Assembly (NCBI RefSeq): GCF_007860175.1 | Contig: NZ_SJPX01000004.1 | Location: 186,001-250,000, forward strand | DNA: 64,000 bases | DNA from: Rubripirellula reticaptiva | GTDB taxonomy: Bacteria > Planctomycetota > Planctomycetia > Pirellulales > Pirellulaceae | Reading direction: 5' to 3' | Shown here: positions 45,418 through 54,768 of the stretch, one piece after another | Layout of the letters: every line of letters starts with the position of its first letter | How positions within the stretch are numbered: position 1 is the stretch's first letter | Made by a program: the position numbers and the translations under genes | The notes under the pieces: generated by a model | What the model was told of the DNA's origin: nothing | Database searches by the model: none | What the model saw: only the letters and a program-made list of their open reading frames with translations

Positions 45418-45987
45418 TTAGCGAGGGATTCGCAAAAAGTTCCAGTAGATGTTGCTGGCCGTTTGACGAACCGGTGGGCTGTAGTACATCGCACGGGTGC
45501 GATTCATACCACGACCATTGTCATAGTAGTTATGGAACTTGTTTTTGTGCCAATACAGCATTTCTTCGGGATAAAATGGTTGGTACGTCAAATGGGTGTG
45601 GCCCACGTTCGGTGGTACCGGCATTGGCGACAAATACATCTTGGCGTTGACGCCGTTGGCATTGCCCTGGGTGTAGTAGTTGTAAAATAGGTCGGGATTT
45701 CCGTACGACCGATTTACAACGCCACCAGCGACCGCACCGTCACCGACATAGACCTCGCCGCCGCTGCCGCCGCAGTTACCGTCGGCGCAGGATCCGCCTT
45801 CGTACGAATCACCGGCATACGAGTCACCAGCGTACGATTCATTGTGGAAGCCGCCTTCAACCTTCACGTCGCTGATGACCTGTTCATTGACGATGTACTC
45901 TTGCGCTTCAAGGGCGGCCGTAACGGCCGACAGGCTGATCGCAACCGCCAAGGCGGGAACCATTCTTCGGATGGATAGTAGTTTCAT
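45418..45987 (-). CDS. Small secreted Tyr-rich protein with Gly/Ser/Cys linker
   Basis: The protein has 189 residues from the ATG at 45987, which has GGAGG 10 bases upstream; a start at 46032 would lack this. Signal peptide about 1-28 (ending LEAQ). Next come repeats of SYAGDSYAGDSYEGGS, a CADGNCGGSGG linker and a Tyr/Asn-rich domain with LFYNYYTQG, PVPPNVGHTHLTY and NKFHNYYDNG. No named family is recognised. It shares V-P-P-x(2,3)-H-x2-T-Y with the adjacent secreted protein. The paired Cys and Tyr-rich stretches suggest a structural, possibly envelope-linked protein. Confidence 0.8.
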   Translation of the reverse strand: MKLLSIRRMVPALAVAISLSAVTAALEAQEYIVNEQVISDVKVEGGFHNESYAGDSYAGDSYEGGSCADGNCGGSGGEVYVGDGAVAGGVVNRSYGNPDLFYNYYTQGNANGVNAKMYLSPMPVPPNVGHTHLTYQPFYPEEMLYWHKNKFHNYYDNGRGMNRTRAMYYSPPVRQTASNIYWNFLRIPR

Positions 45988-46428
45988 GGCTGGGGTTCCT
46001 CCGTGAACCGCATTCCGCTTCGGCCGCGCCATCGGGCCGGGTCGGTTGGGCTGGATTGGTTTTCAGTGGGCCGCACTGAAAATCAGTGAGTGCCGAAGAT
46101 CAAATAAGGCTTGTGGGTCGGGTGACCCTCGACTTGGGGTGCCAATCATTGGTGACCCGAGCCTTCGTTGATTTCGGCTAAAGCCGGGCGCCGGGATGAC
46201 CTTTGGCTTGGCCCGCCCCAAGCTTTCCCCCATCGTTGGGTTCGTTTCGACCGGTGGCTCGGGAAGAATCGTTCGGTTCCGTGCAAACGATCAAGTTTGG
46301 CCTAGTCGACTCGTCTGGCGTGATCCGCATAAACTGCCTAACTTCTCGGCTTAGGTTTCGAGAAGGCCGCCGAAGAACGCTCGGTTATCGAAAAAACGGC
46401 TTCATTCACTGACAAGGAAGACTAGGAC
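45988..46428. other. Divergent intergenic region, 441 bp, with long imperfect hairpin
   Basis: The region separates the minus-strand secreted protein from the plus-strand topoisomerase gene. An imperfect hairpin occupies 46106-46165 (AAGGCT...GGGTC pairing with GACCC...AGCCTT, with an inner GGGTC/GACCC-type pair). A 69-residue open frame at 46203-46412 has no family features and is not called. Confidence 0.45.
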
Positions 46429-48864
46429 GTGGCAAAGCGTCGTAAGGCAAAGACAAATCGCAGCGGATCAGCCGATGATTCGCTATTTGATGCCGTGGGT
46501 GAAAATCTGGTTGGGGTTCCGCTGCGCCAAGCGGCCCAGGAGAAGTATCTCAATTATTCGCTTTCGGTGATCACCAGCCGAGCCTTGCCGGACGTCCGTG
46601 ACGGATTAAAACCGGTTCAGCGGCGGATTCTGTACACGATGAGTGGTCAGAATTTGACCGCGACCAGCAAACACGTGAAGTGTGCCAAGGTCGTCGGCGA
46701 CGTGATGGGGCGATTTCACCCGCACGGTGACAGCTCGATCTACGAAGCCATGGTTCGGATGGCTCAGCCGTTCAGTTTGCGAATGCCACTGGTCGACGGC
46801 AGTGGCAACTTTGGCAGCGTCGATGGCGACAATGCGGCAGCAATGCGGTATACCGAATGCCGCATGACGCCCATCGCCGCCGAAGTGCTTGCCGACTTGG
46901 TGACCCGTACCGTCGCGTTCAAACCGAACTACGACGGCAGTCGCGAGGAACCGGTCGTCTTGCCTAGCAGGATGCCGAATTTATTGGTCAACGGCTCGAC
47001 AGGCATCGCGGTGGGGATGGCCACCAATATTCCGCCGCACAATCTGCGCGAAGTCTGTAATGCGCTGCTGAAATTGCTGCGTGACCCCGAAGTCAAAGAC
47101 TATCAACTGGTCGCGAAGGATGCCGTCCAAGGGCCGGATTTTCCGACCGGTGGCCAGATCACGAATACCAAAGACGAACTGCGAGATATCTATACGACGG
47201 GGTCTGGTACCGTCAAACTGCGTGGCACCTGCAAACTTGTCAAAATCGATGGAAACCGAGTCCTGCAAATTGACTCGATTCCGTTTGGCGTCAACAAGGC
47301 GTTGATGGTCGAACGGATCGCGGAGATCATTTACAGCGGCAAGTTGCCACTGGTAACCGAAGTCCGTGACTTGTCGACCGAAGACATCCGTGTCGACTTG
47401 GTGCTGAAGAAAGACGCCGACGAGAACAAAGTGCTGGCGTACTTGTACAAGCACACTCAGTTGCAAAATAATTTCAACGTCAACTTGACGTGCCTGGTGC
47501 CGACAGAAAACCCCGAAGTCGGTGCGCCGAATCGGTTGAGTTTGCGAGAAATTCTGTGGCATTTCTTGCACTTCCGTCTAGACGTTGTCACCAAGCGTCT
47601 GGAAAACGAGCTTTGCTGGCTTGAAAAGCGAATTCATATTCTCAACGGTTTTGCGTTGATCTTTGATGCGCTCGATGAAATCATCCGCATCATTCGCAAG
47701 AGCGACGGAAAAGCCGACGCGGCCACCAAGATCATGAAGAAGTTTCCAGCGGACGCGAAAGGCGGCGGGCTGGACGAAGAACAAACCGATGCGATCTTGG
47801 AATTGAGGCTGTACCGACTTGCTCGGCTCGAAATCAATTTGATCTTGGACGAACTGAAGGACAAGAACAAACGCGCACGCGAAATTCGCAAATTGCTCGC
47901 CGAAGACACCGCCGACACGAACTCGTCGGGACGTTGGCAAATCGTTCGCGGCGAAATCGAAAAACTAATCGAAGATTTTGGTAAGACTGATGCGGGCAAA
48001 CGCCGCTCGACGATTGATACTGTCGAGGAGGAAGAATACACCGCCGAAGATTTCATCATTGCCGAAGAGTGCCACATTCTGGTCACGACCGACGGATGGG
48101 TGAAACGGCAAAAACAGATTGCAGACCCGGCTAAGAGTCGTTTGCGGCAAGGCGACAGTGTGCTGGCGTGTGTCGCCGGCAGTACTCGTGAAACAATTGG
48201 TTTCTTTTCGTCGCTGGGCGTTTGTTACACGACTCGGATGATCGATGTTCCAGCGTCGACGGGTTTTGGCGAGCCGATTCAAAAACTGTTCAAGTTGAAA
48301 GACGGCGAGAAGATCGTTTCCGTCATGTCATTCGATCCTCGCGTAATCGGTGACATTAACGAAGACCCCAAAAAGCCCGATCTGTGCCCGCATGTTCACG
48401 GATTCGCAGCCACGTCGAATGGATTCGCATTGCGATTTGGATTGCAGTCGTTCGCCGAGCCATCGACTCGCAGTGGGCGACGCTATGCACGCGTCAGCAG
48501 TCCTGCCTATGTCATTGATGTCGCTGCGATTCATGGAACCGAGACCATCTTGGCCGTGACTCGCCAATGTCGGGCGATGGTTTGTTCGGCCGAAGAGGTC
48601 AACTATTTGTCAGGGCCGGGAAAAGGGGTCACGTTGATCCGAATGGCGGCCGATGACCAGTTGTTGGGATTCAAGCCGTCGACCGGCGATCGCGATTTGA
48701 TGACCGTCGTGACAAATCGTGGTGCCAAGAAAACGATTTCAACCGCCAAGTACCGCATCACATCGCGAGGCGGACGAGGCAACGAAATCCAGAAGAACGG
48801 AAAGATCGAAGAGATCGTCACGCAACCCCCCGGTGCGCCGCCCATTTTGGAAGACGAGGAATGA
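46429..48864 (+). CDS. gyrA: Type IIA DNA topoisomerase subunit A (GyrA/ParC-like)
   Basis: The protein has 811 residues, starting with GTG and preceded by AAGGA (46414-46418). It is the DNA breakage-reunion subunit. The active-site Tyr141 is in AAAMRYTEC; the quinolone region reads [17 protein letters not shown], with Ser102 at the position of E. coli GyrA Ser83 and Glu106 at Asp87, the latter as in ParC. The C-terminal domain is a beta-pinwheel (about 535-800). The GyrA box that supports DNA wrapping appears only as SRGGRG in the last blade, without the leading Gln-Arg. So gyrase or topoisomerase IV cannot be settled; the partner gene follows 53 bp downstream. The symbol gyrA is tentative. 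Confidence 0.9.
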   Translation: MAKRRKAKTNRSGSADDSLFDAVGENLVGVPLRQAAQEKYLNYSLSVITSRALPDVRDGLKPVQRRILYTMSGQNLTATSKHVKCAKVVGDVMGRFHPHGDSSIYEAMVRMAQPFSLRMPLVDGSGNFGSVDGDNAAAMRYTECRMTPIAAEVLADLVTRTVAFKPNYDGSREEPVVLPSRMPNLLVNGSTGIAVGMATNIPPHNLREVCNALLKLLRDPEVKDYQLVAKDAVQGPDFPTGGQITNTKDELRDIYTTGSGTVKLRGTCKLVKIDGNRVLQIDSIPFGVNKALMVERIAEIIYSGKLPLVTEVRDLSTEDIRVDLVLKKDADENKVLAYLYKHTQLQNNFNVNLTCLVPTENPEVGAPNRLSLREILWHFLHFRLDVVTKRLENELCWLEKRIHILNGFALIFDALDEIIRIIRKSDGKADAATKIMKKFPADAKGGGLDEEQTDAILELRLYRLARLEINLILDELKDKNKRAREIRKLLAEDTADTNSSGRWQIVRGEIEKLIEDFGKTDAGKRRSTIDTVEEEEYTAEDFIIAEECHILVTTDGWVKRQKQIADPAKSRLRQGDSVLACVAGSTRETIGFFSSLGVCYTTRMIDVPASTGFGEPIQKLFKLKDGEKIVSVMSFDPRVIGDINEDPKKPDLCPHVHGFAATSNGFALRFGLQSFAEPSTRSGRRYARVSSPAYVIDVAAIHGTETILAVTRQCRAMVCSAEEVNYLSGPGKGVTLIRMAADDQLLGFKPSTGDRDLMTVVTNRGAKKTISTAKYRITSRGGRGNEIQKNGKIEEIVTQPPGAPPILEDEE

Positions 48865-48917
48865 GTCCTCACTGGACGCTATTACCTAATACCTAACCCC
48901 TAAAACCTGCTCCCCCC

Positions 48918-50834
48918 ATGTCTACCGCAACTAAACGATACGGCGCCGACGACATCACCGTTTTGGAAGGGCTTGAGCCCGTTCGAAAACGTCCCGGAAT
49001 GTACATCGGCGGCGTCGGCATGCAGGGACTGCATCACTTGATCTGGGAAGTCGTCGACAACAGTGTCGACGAAGCGATGAACGGTCATGCCACCGAAATT
49101 TCCGTCACGCTTCATAGCGATGGTCGTACGGTGACGGTATCCGACAACGGTCGTGGTATCCCCGTCGATCGGAACAGCAAGACAAAAAAATCGGCGCTCG
49201 AAACGGTGCTGACGGTGCTGCACGCGGGCGGTAAGTTCGACGAGGGAAATTACAAAACAGCCGGTGGTTTGCACGGCGTCGGTGCATCGGTCGTCAACGC
49301 ACTGTCCAAAGAACTTGTCGCAGTGGTCAAACGTGACGGTGCTCAGTTCCGGATGACTTTCGCCAAAGGCCAGCCAACCAGCAAGTTGCAAAAATTGAAG
49401 GGTGCCGTTCGAGGCACCGGAACGACGATCACGTTCACGCCCGATCCAACAATCTTCCCTAAAACCGATTTCGACAGTGGACTGATTCGGTTGCGGTTGG
49501 AAACGGCCAGCTTTCTGCATCGTGGTGTCAAAGTCACCTATGTCGACGAATCGGCAAAGACGAAAGACACGTTCCATCACGAAAACGGGATTGTCGACTT
49601 CTTGGGCAAAGTGCTGAAGGAACGAAACGCACGCCCGATCCACGAACTGCCCTTCACGCTTCGAAAAGACGATTCCGAAGCCCGTGTCGAGGTCGCCGTT
49701 CAGTGGACCGAATCAACCGACGAACATGTTCGCAGCTACGTCAACGGTATTCCCACCGGCAGTGGCGGCACCCACGAAAATGGTTTTCGCAGCGGACTCA
49801 ATAAAGCCGTTCGCAACTACATCGACACGCACTCGTTGACGCCAAGAGGTGTCAAAATTGCGACCGAAGACATTCGCGAGGGCATGGTGGGAATCCTTTC
49901 GATCTTCATTTCGGAACCGCAATTCCAAGGTCAAACGAAAGACAAACTCAATAACTCGGAAGTTCAAGCGGTTGTTGAAGCAGTCGTTCGACCGGCGATG
50001 GAACAGTGGATGAACAATAACCGCAGCGTGGCCGATTCGGTGATCGCGCGGATCATCGCTGCAGCCCGTGCTCGCGAAGCATCTCGTGCTGCATCCAATG
50101 CGATTTCGCGCAAAGGTGGTAGCAAGCGGACCATGTTGCCGGGCAAGTTGTCGGACTGTGTTTCAGGCGGCAAAGGTGATTCGGAACTCTTCATCGTCGA
50201 AGGTGACTCGGCCGGTGGCAGTGCCAAGCAGGGCCGCGATCGGAACCACCAAGCGATTTTGCCGCTGCGTGGAAAGGTGCTCAACACCGAAAGCGCAACC
50301 CTCAAGAAGATCCTCGAAAACAAAGAAATCCAGGACCTCGTCGCCGCCCTTGGTTGCGGAATCGGGGCGAGCATGGACTTGACCCAGCTTCGTTATGACC
50401 GGGTCGTGTTGCTTGCTGATGCGGACAGCGACGGTCACCACATCACGACTCTGTTGCTTACATTTTTCTATCGTCACATGCCTTCGCTGATCGCGGCCGG
50501 GCGGTTGTACATTGCCGTTCCGCCGCTGTACCGAGTCGACATTGGCAAGGAAACGTACTGGGCCGCCGATGAACCCGACCGCGAACGCATCATCGCCGAG
50601 CATGGAACTCGTGCGAAGCCAGAAATCACGCGGTTCAAGGGACTTGGTGAGATGATGCCCAAGACGCTTTGGGACACGACTCTAAACCCTCGCACCCGGC
50701 GGATGGTCAAAGTTGAAATTGACGATCACTTAGAAACCGATCGAGTGATCAGCGACTTGATGGGCCGCGATGCATCGGCTCGATTCCGTTTCATCATGGA
50801 ACGCGCCGAAGACGCTGAAGCGATTGACGTGTAA
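48918..50834 (+). CDS. gyrB: Type IIA DNA topoisomerase subunit B (GyrB/ParE-like)
   Basis: A 638-residue ATPase subunit. The GHKL ATPase has VLEGLEPVRKRPGMYIGG, EVVDNSVDEAMNG (catalytic Glu), DNGRGIP and GGLHGVGASVVNALS. The transducer has the switch Lys segment PQFQGQTKDKLNN. The TOPRIM domain has EGDSAGGSAKQGRDR and LADADSDGHHI, and the tail ends with TRFKGLGEMMPKTLWDTT. The size lies in the short GyrB/ParE class. The order A before B is opposite to the usual gyrB-gyrA. The start lacks a clear ribosome-binding site; the CCCCCC directly before the ATG is odd and might point to a slightly different start or leader-independent coupling to the upstream gene. Confidence 0.93.
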   Translation: MSTATKRYGADDITVLEGLEPVRKRPGMYIGGVGMQGLHHLIWEVVDNSVDEAMNGHATEISVTLHSDGRTVTVSDNGRGIPVDRNSKTKKSALETVLTVLHAGGKFDEGNYKTAGGLHGVGASVVNALSKELVAVVKRDGAQFRMTFAKGQPTSKLQKLKGAVRGTGTTITFTPDPTIFPKTDFDSGLIRLRLETASFLHRGVKVTYVDESAKTKDTFHHENGIVDFLGKVLKERNARPIHELPFTLRKDDSEARVEVAVQWTESTDEHVRSYVNGIPTGSGGTHENGFRSGLNKAVRNYIDTHSLTPRGVKIATEDIREGMVGILSIFISEPQFQGQTKDKLNNSEVQAVVEAVVRPAMEQWMNNNRSVADSVIARIIAAARAREASRAASNAISRKGGSKRTMLPGKLSDCVSGGKGDSELFIVEGDSAGGSAKQGRDRNHQAILPLRGKVLNTESATLKKILENKEIQDLVAALGCGIGASMDLTQLRYDRVVLLADADSDGHHITTLLLTFFYRHMPSLIAAGRLYIAVPPLYRVDIGKETYWAADEPDRERIIAEHGTRAKPEITRFKGLGEMMPKTLWDTTLNPRTRRMVKVEIDDHLETDRVISDLMGRDASARFRFIMERAEDAEAIDV

Positions 50835-50854
50835 CGTCGGCAAGCTTGCCAGCG

Positions 50855-53161
50855 TTACTTCAGTTCGAGCAATCGTTTCGATTCGTTGACCAAAAAGTCG
50901 ATGTCCATGAACGGCTCGTAACCGATGTCTTGCCAGCGGACGTTGCCCGCCGCGTCGATCAAGAATGTTCCATGCAGTGGCTGGGATTCGAAATCATCCC
51001 AGCAACCGAACGATTTGAAAACGTGTTGTTTGGCATCAGACAACAGCGGAATCGACATTTTGGCTTCGAAGTTGTCTTGCCCGGTTTTTAGTTCTTCGAC
51101 GGTTTCCGAGCTGATCGCGACAAGCTCGATCCCGAGGTCCTTGAACTCTTGGGTCTTGGGTTCCATCGCGTGCAATTGTTCCATGCAGTGCAAGCAACCG
51201 AAGCCTAGATAGAAGACCAAGATGCGTGGCTTTCCATCGAATTCGTCGCCGGCCACCAGTGTTCCGTCGGCCCGCTTGGCGCCCCACGATTCGGCTTGGT
51301 AAGGATGCCAACGAAACGGGCCTAGTTGATCCAGCGGTGGTCGATCGCCCAGATCCGCTGCGGGTTTTGACGTGATTCGCCAATCGCCGTCGATTTTGGC
51401 ATGTGCTGCAACCGGACCCAGCCTCGCCAAGATCGGCGTATCGATATCGGCGACGGCGGCAACGCTGCGCAGTGTTTCGAATTCTTTGGTGGCTTCTTCC
51501 TGCTTGCCACTTTCCCACAACAAATCCACAAGCACGGCCAACGGTCGAACTTGGGATGGGCTGTCTTTCACGGCCTTGCGGACAAGCTTGATTGCGTCAT
51601 CATGCTCGCCTGTTCGAGCAAGCCATCGAGCCTCGAGCACTGGATCAAGTTTCGCGTTCTTGGCACTTCTCTTGAATGCAGCCGCATCCTTATGGCGACT
51701 GGCCGAGGCGGCCGAAACGCGAGCAATGATCTTAGTCAGTTCCGCGATGTGCTTCTTGATTTTGTCTCGCGACGGCAGTTCCGGTGTGTCTTCTTGTTCT
51801 TCTGTCGTGGTGTTTTCGTTTTTCTTCGTTTTTTGTTCCGCCAAGTCTAGTAGTTGCCCCTGCAATGCGAGACGGCGCCGCTGGAGTGCTCGTAGTGTGC
51901 GGGCTCCTTCGGCTGGCTTTCCGAGTTTCGCTTTGAACTGAGCAACGGCCGACCATCCCATCCAGTCCTCTTGAAAAGTCGCGTTATCGGTGGGCACCAA
52001 ATAGTCACCGCCCGATTCATGCAGTAATTCGTCCCACAACTCATACTGCGTCAAAGTTTGAATCAAGCGTTCGCGGCCGAATTTGGCACTGCCGCCCTTG
52101 GACATTGTGTTGTACTTGGGATGTCGAGGCAGCGAGATTAAGTTCCGGGACAAATCTAAAGCATCATCGACGCGTCCGACAAACAGCAGGTTGCGTACCA
52201 GCCATTCGTTATTGTGCGCGAAGTTGTGGATTTGGTCGGGCATCAAATGCGATTGGATCATGTGCGAGTGATCCACTCGGGCCGACGCTTCTTGTTGCCA
52301 CGCCGCGTCGTTGTACCGTTTCAGCTTCGAATAGATGTGACCCGGCATGTGCCACATGTGGGCAATCCCTGGACTTGATGGACCACACTTGGCGGCTGAT
52401 TCAAGTGCATTATCGGGATGTTTGGAATCCCAAAGGTGAATGCCATAGTGATGAGCTGGGTGCATCGGGTTGGCGTCAACGATTTGACGAAGCAGCGCAT
52501 CAACGGCAAGGCGGCTGGTTAGCTTGACGCCGTCACGGTCACCCAGCCAAAGTGACAACACCAGGAATGCTTTCGCCTCGATGTCATCGGGATATTGGTG
52601 CAGAATTTCCTCGAGGTCACTTAAGTATCGCTCGGTTCGGTTCTGTTTAGCTTCTTTCTTTTCGTCCTTGCTGCGTTTGTCTTCATCGTCAAAGACTTTT
52701 TCGGTCATCCGGTCAAGAGCTTCGATATAGAGTTTTTCGCGTTTGCTGGTGTCGGAATTGCGAAGCTTCATGGCTTCATCGATGAACCCGCGAGCTCGCT
52801 TTTGGTTATTGATGTTTGCCATGGCCATTCCCCAGTAGGCGATCGCCATGGCCGGATCTTCGCTAGCAGCTTGCCGAAAGGATCGCTCGGATTCTAGGTA
52901 CCAAAATCCGTGCAGTTGCGCGATGCCCTGTTCGAAAAACTGCTGGGCGGATCCTGACTTGGTTGATGTTGGAAATGTGATTTTTGGCATGCCGGCAAGG
53001 ATCTGACCCGCCTGCCGCGGCCCCTCGTTGAATGCCTCGCCATGATAGCTGTGCCCGGCTTCGACTTCGTCTGGCCCAGCGAGGTCATCAGAGCCGTAGA
53101 TTGTGTTTGCCAATAGGCACACGAATAGGAGCGTTGCGGTCGGGAAAATGCGTAGCAGCAT
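50855..53161 (-). CDS. Secreted TPR protein with C-terminal redoxin (peroxiredoxin/thioredoxin-like) domain
   Basis: The protein has 768 residues. An N-terminal signal peptide (about 1-23) is followed by a helical region with TPR-like repeats (about 60-340: QGIAQLHGFWYLESERSFRQA, DPAMAIAYWGMAMA, HPAHHYGIHLWDS), a charged coiled-coil region (about 440-490), a second helical part and a C-terminal AhpC/TSA-type redoxin domain (about 610-768) with Cys656-Leu-His-Cys659 in FGCLHCMEQL and GIELVAISSETVEEL. The CxxC suggests dithiol-disulfide or peroxide chemistry in the periplasm. It converges on the gyrB-type gene with a 20-bp gap. A Leu-His between the Cys is unusual for the thioredoxin family. 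Confidence 0.88.
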   Translation of the reverse strand: MLLRIFPTATLLFVCLLANTIYGSDDLAGPDEVEAGHSYHGEAFNEGPRQAGQILAGMPKITFPTSTKSGSAQQFFEQGIAQLHGFWYLESERSFRQAASEDPAMAIAYWGMAMANINNQKRARGFIDEAMKLRNSDTSKREKLYIEALDRMTEKVFDDEDKRSKDEKKEAKQNRTERYLSDLEEILHQYPDDIEAKAFLVLSLWLGDRDGVKLTSRLAVDALLRQIVDANPMHPAHHYGIHLWDSKHPDNALESAAKCGPSSPGIAHMWHMPGHIYSKLKRYNDAAWQQEASARVDHSHMIQSHLMPDQIHNFAHNNEWLVRNLLFVGRVDDALDLSRNLISLPRHPKYNTMSKGGSAKFGRERLIQTLTQYELWDELLHESGGDYLVPTDNATFQEDWMGWSAVAQFKAKLGKPAEGARTLRALQRRRLALQGQLLDLAEQKTKKNENTTTEEQEDTPELPSRDKIKKHIAELTKIIARVSAASASRHKDAAAFKRSAKNAKLDPVLEARWLARTGEHDDAIKLVRKAVKDSPSQVRPLAVLVDLLWESGKQEEATKEFETLRSVAAVADIDTPILARLGPVAAHAKIDGDWRITSKPAADLGDRPPLDQLGPFRWHPYQAESWGAKRADGTLVAGDEFDGKPRILVFYLGFGCLHCMEQLHAMEPKTQEFKDLGIELVAISSETVEELKTGQDNFEAKMSIPLLSDAKQHVFKSFGCWDDFESQPLHGTFLIDAAGNVRWQDIGYEPFMDIDFLVNESKRLLELK

Positions 53162-53289
53162 GGGTGGGATTCGCGGGGGAATGTTCGGCGGGAGTGGACG
53201 CCCGCATTGTAATCCCGATTCGCGTTTCGAGTTGCATTGGACGGCAAATCGACATCCATTCGTCGATCCTGGGTTCGACCGTGATCGAG

Positions 53290-53946
53290 CTACCGAATAA
53301 CGTCCAAGTCGAGATTGCCGCTGGATAGTCGAAAGCGGACATCAGCAAGTGCGGTGGCTTCTGTCGCATCGTGAGTAACGTGAAGGATCGTAACGCCGGT
53401 TTCGCGATTGATTGACCGAAGCAGTGATTGCAAAGTCGCACGTGTTGATTCGTCCAGTGCGCTGAGCGGTTCGTCAAGCAACAGTGCGTCGGGTTGGAAC
53501 GAAAGTGCGCGGCCGAGTGCAACTCGTTGAGCTTCTCCGCCACTAAGCCGGGCGGGTTTTCGCGACATTAAATGAGAAATGCTGAGACGCTGGACCAGGG
53601 GATCGACCGATTGTGCAATCAATTTTTGAGATTGGCCGCGCAGTCGTGGAGCAAACTCTAGGTGTTCTCGCACCGTCATCGTCGGGAACAGAGCCAAGTC
53701 TTGGGGGACGTAGCCGACGTTTCGTTGACTTGGCGACATTGTCGTCACATTGCGATCGCCGACGACGATGGTTCCTGCGCTCGCCGAACGCAAACCAGAA
53801 ATGGCTTCCAGAATCGTGGTCTTTCCCACGCCCGATTCGCCCATCAATACGGCGTATTGGCCGGGCTTGATGCAAAGGTTGATGTCCACCAACGCGAAGT
53901 CACCAGCAACAACATGCAGTTTGTTTAATTCAATCATTGCGTTCAA
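53290..53946 (-). CDS. modC: Molybdate-type ABC transporter ATPase (short ModC)
   Basis: The protein has 218 residues. Walker A GESGVGKTTI (36-45), the Q-loop, signature LSGGEAQRVALGRAL, Walker B ALLLDEPLSALD and the switch His in HVTHDATEA are intact. At 218 residues it lacks the C-terminal MOP (molybdate-sensing) domain of the standard ModC (about 350 residues), as in some sulfate/tungstate or truncated molybdate systems. It should drive the permease encoded directly upstream, with zero bases between the genes. The substrate is assigned from the permease and binding protein and is therefore tentative. Confidence 0.85.
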   Translation of the reverse strand: MNAMIELNKLHVVAGDFALVDINLCIKPGQYAVLMGESGVGKTTILEAISGLRSASAGTIVVGDRNVTTMSPSQRNVGYVPQDLALFPTMTVREHLEFAPRLRGQSQKLIAQSVDPLVQRLSISHLMSRKPARLSGGEAQRVALGRALSFQPDALLLDEPLSALDESTRATLQSLLRSINRETGVTILHVTHDATEATALADVRFRLSSGNLDLDVIR

Positions 53947-54768
53947 TCACTGCAACGTGTCCTTGGTGATGCCGTTGCCGATCAAACGCATTCCGACCAG
54001 GACCGCAATTGCGATTCCCACCATCAATAGAGAGACCGCGACTGCGGATCCAAGTTCACCAACGCTCATTTCCAAGTAGACGCTGGTTGATAGGACTTCT
54101 GTTTTCATTCGGGTCGCTCCGGCGAAAACCAAGATTGGGCCAAACTCGCCAAGCGATCGTGCCCAGGCGATGGTGGTCGCGGCGATCATCCCCGGCCCGG
54201 CTTGCGGAAGCGCCACGTAAAAGAACGCTTGTCCGTGATTGCAGCCCAGCGTGCGGGCGACGTCCTCGGCCCGTCGGTCGATCTGCGCAAACGTTCCTCG
54301 CATCATTCGGACGGCGAACGCGCATGCGACACAGAACTGTGCCAGCACGATCGCCGGCCAATGGTGAGTCACAGCAACGCCTGTGGTGTCGCGCAGCCAC
54401 GACTCCAGTGTCCAATCGCCAACTGGCAGGTGAAATAGGATCAACAAACTCAAGCCAAGGACCAAGGGCGGAAGAACCAATGGGACGTCCACGATCAAAT
54501 CCACGATCACGCGACCTGGAAATCGAAATCGTGATAGTAGATACGCTAGTGGCGTGGCGACCCAGATCGACGAAATCGCGGATACCGTGCAGGTCAACAG
54601 CGTCAATCGAATCGACGCTAGGATTTCAGGCTTTGAAATCGCTTGCCGAAAATGATGAATCGAAGTGAAGGAAACATCGGCTAAGATCAGCAACACAATC
54701 AGGCCGACGAAGCACGATGACAACCCCACCATCACGATAAAGAACGGTACATCGGAACGCGGTTTCAT
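53947..54768 (-). CDS. modB: Molybdate/tungstate-type ABC permease (ModB-like)
   Basis: The protein has 273 residues and about six transmembrane helices. The binding-protein-dependent permease signature with the coupling loop EDVARTLGCNHGQAFFYVALPQAGPGMIAATTIAWARSLGEFGPILVFAG is present, as in ModB/CysT. It forms the channel for an oxyanion delivered by the binding protein. It overlaps the binding-protein gene by four bases (54765-54768) and abuts the ATPase gene, so all three are one translational unit. Confidence 0.9.
   Translation of the reverse strand: MKPRSDVPFFIVMVGLSSCFVGLIVLLILADVSFTSIHHFRQAISKPEILASIRLTLLTCTVSAISSIWVATPLAYLLSRFRFPGRVIVDLIVDVPLVLPPLVLGLSLLILFHLPVGDWTLESWLRDTTGVAVTHHWPAIVLAQFCVACAFAVRMMRGTFAQIDRRAEDVARTLGCNHGQAFFYVALPQAGPGMIAATTIAWARSLGEFGPILVFAGATRMKTEVLSTSVYLEMSVGELGSAVAVSLLMVGIAIAVLVGMRLIGNGITKDTLQ

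Noticed and set aside
46203-46412. 69-residue frame before the topoisomerase gene
   Set aside because: No domain and no ribosome-binding site; overlaps the likely leader region.
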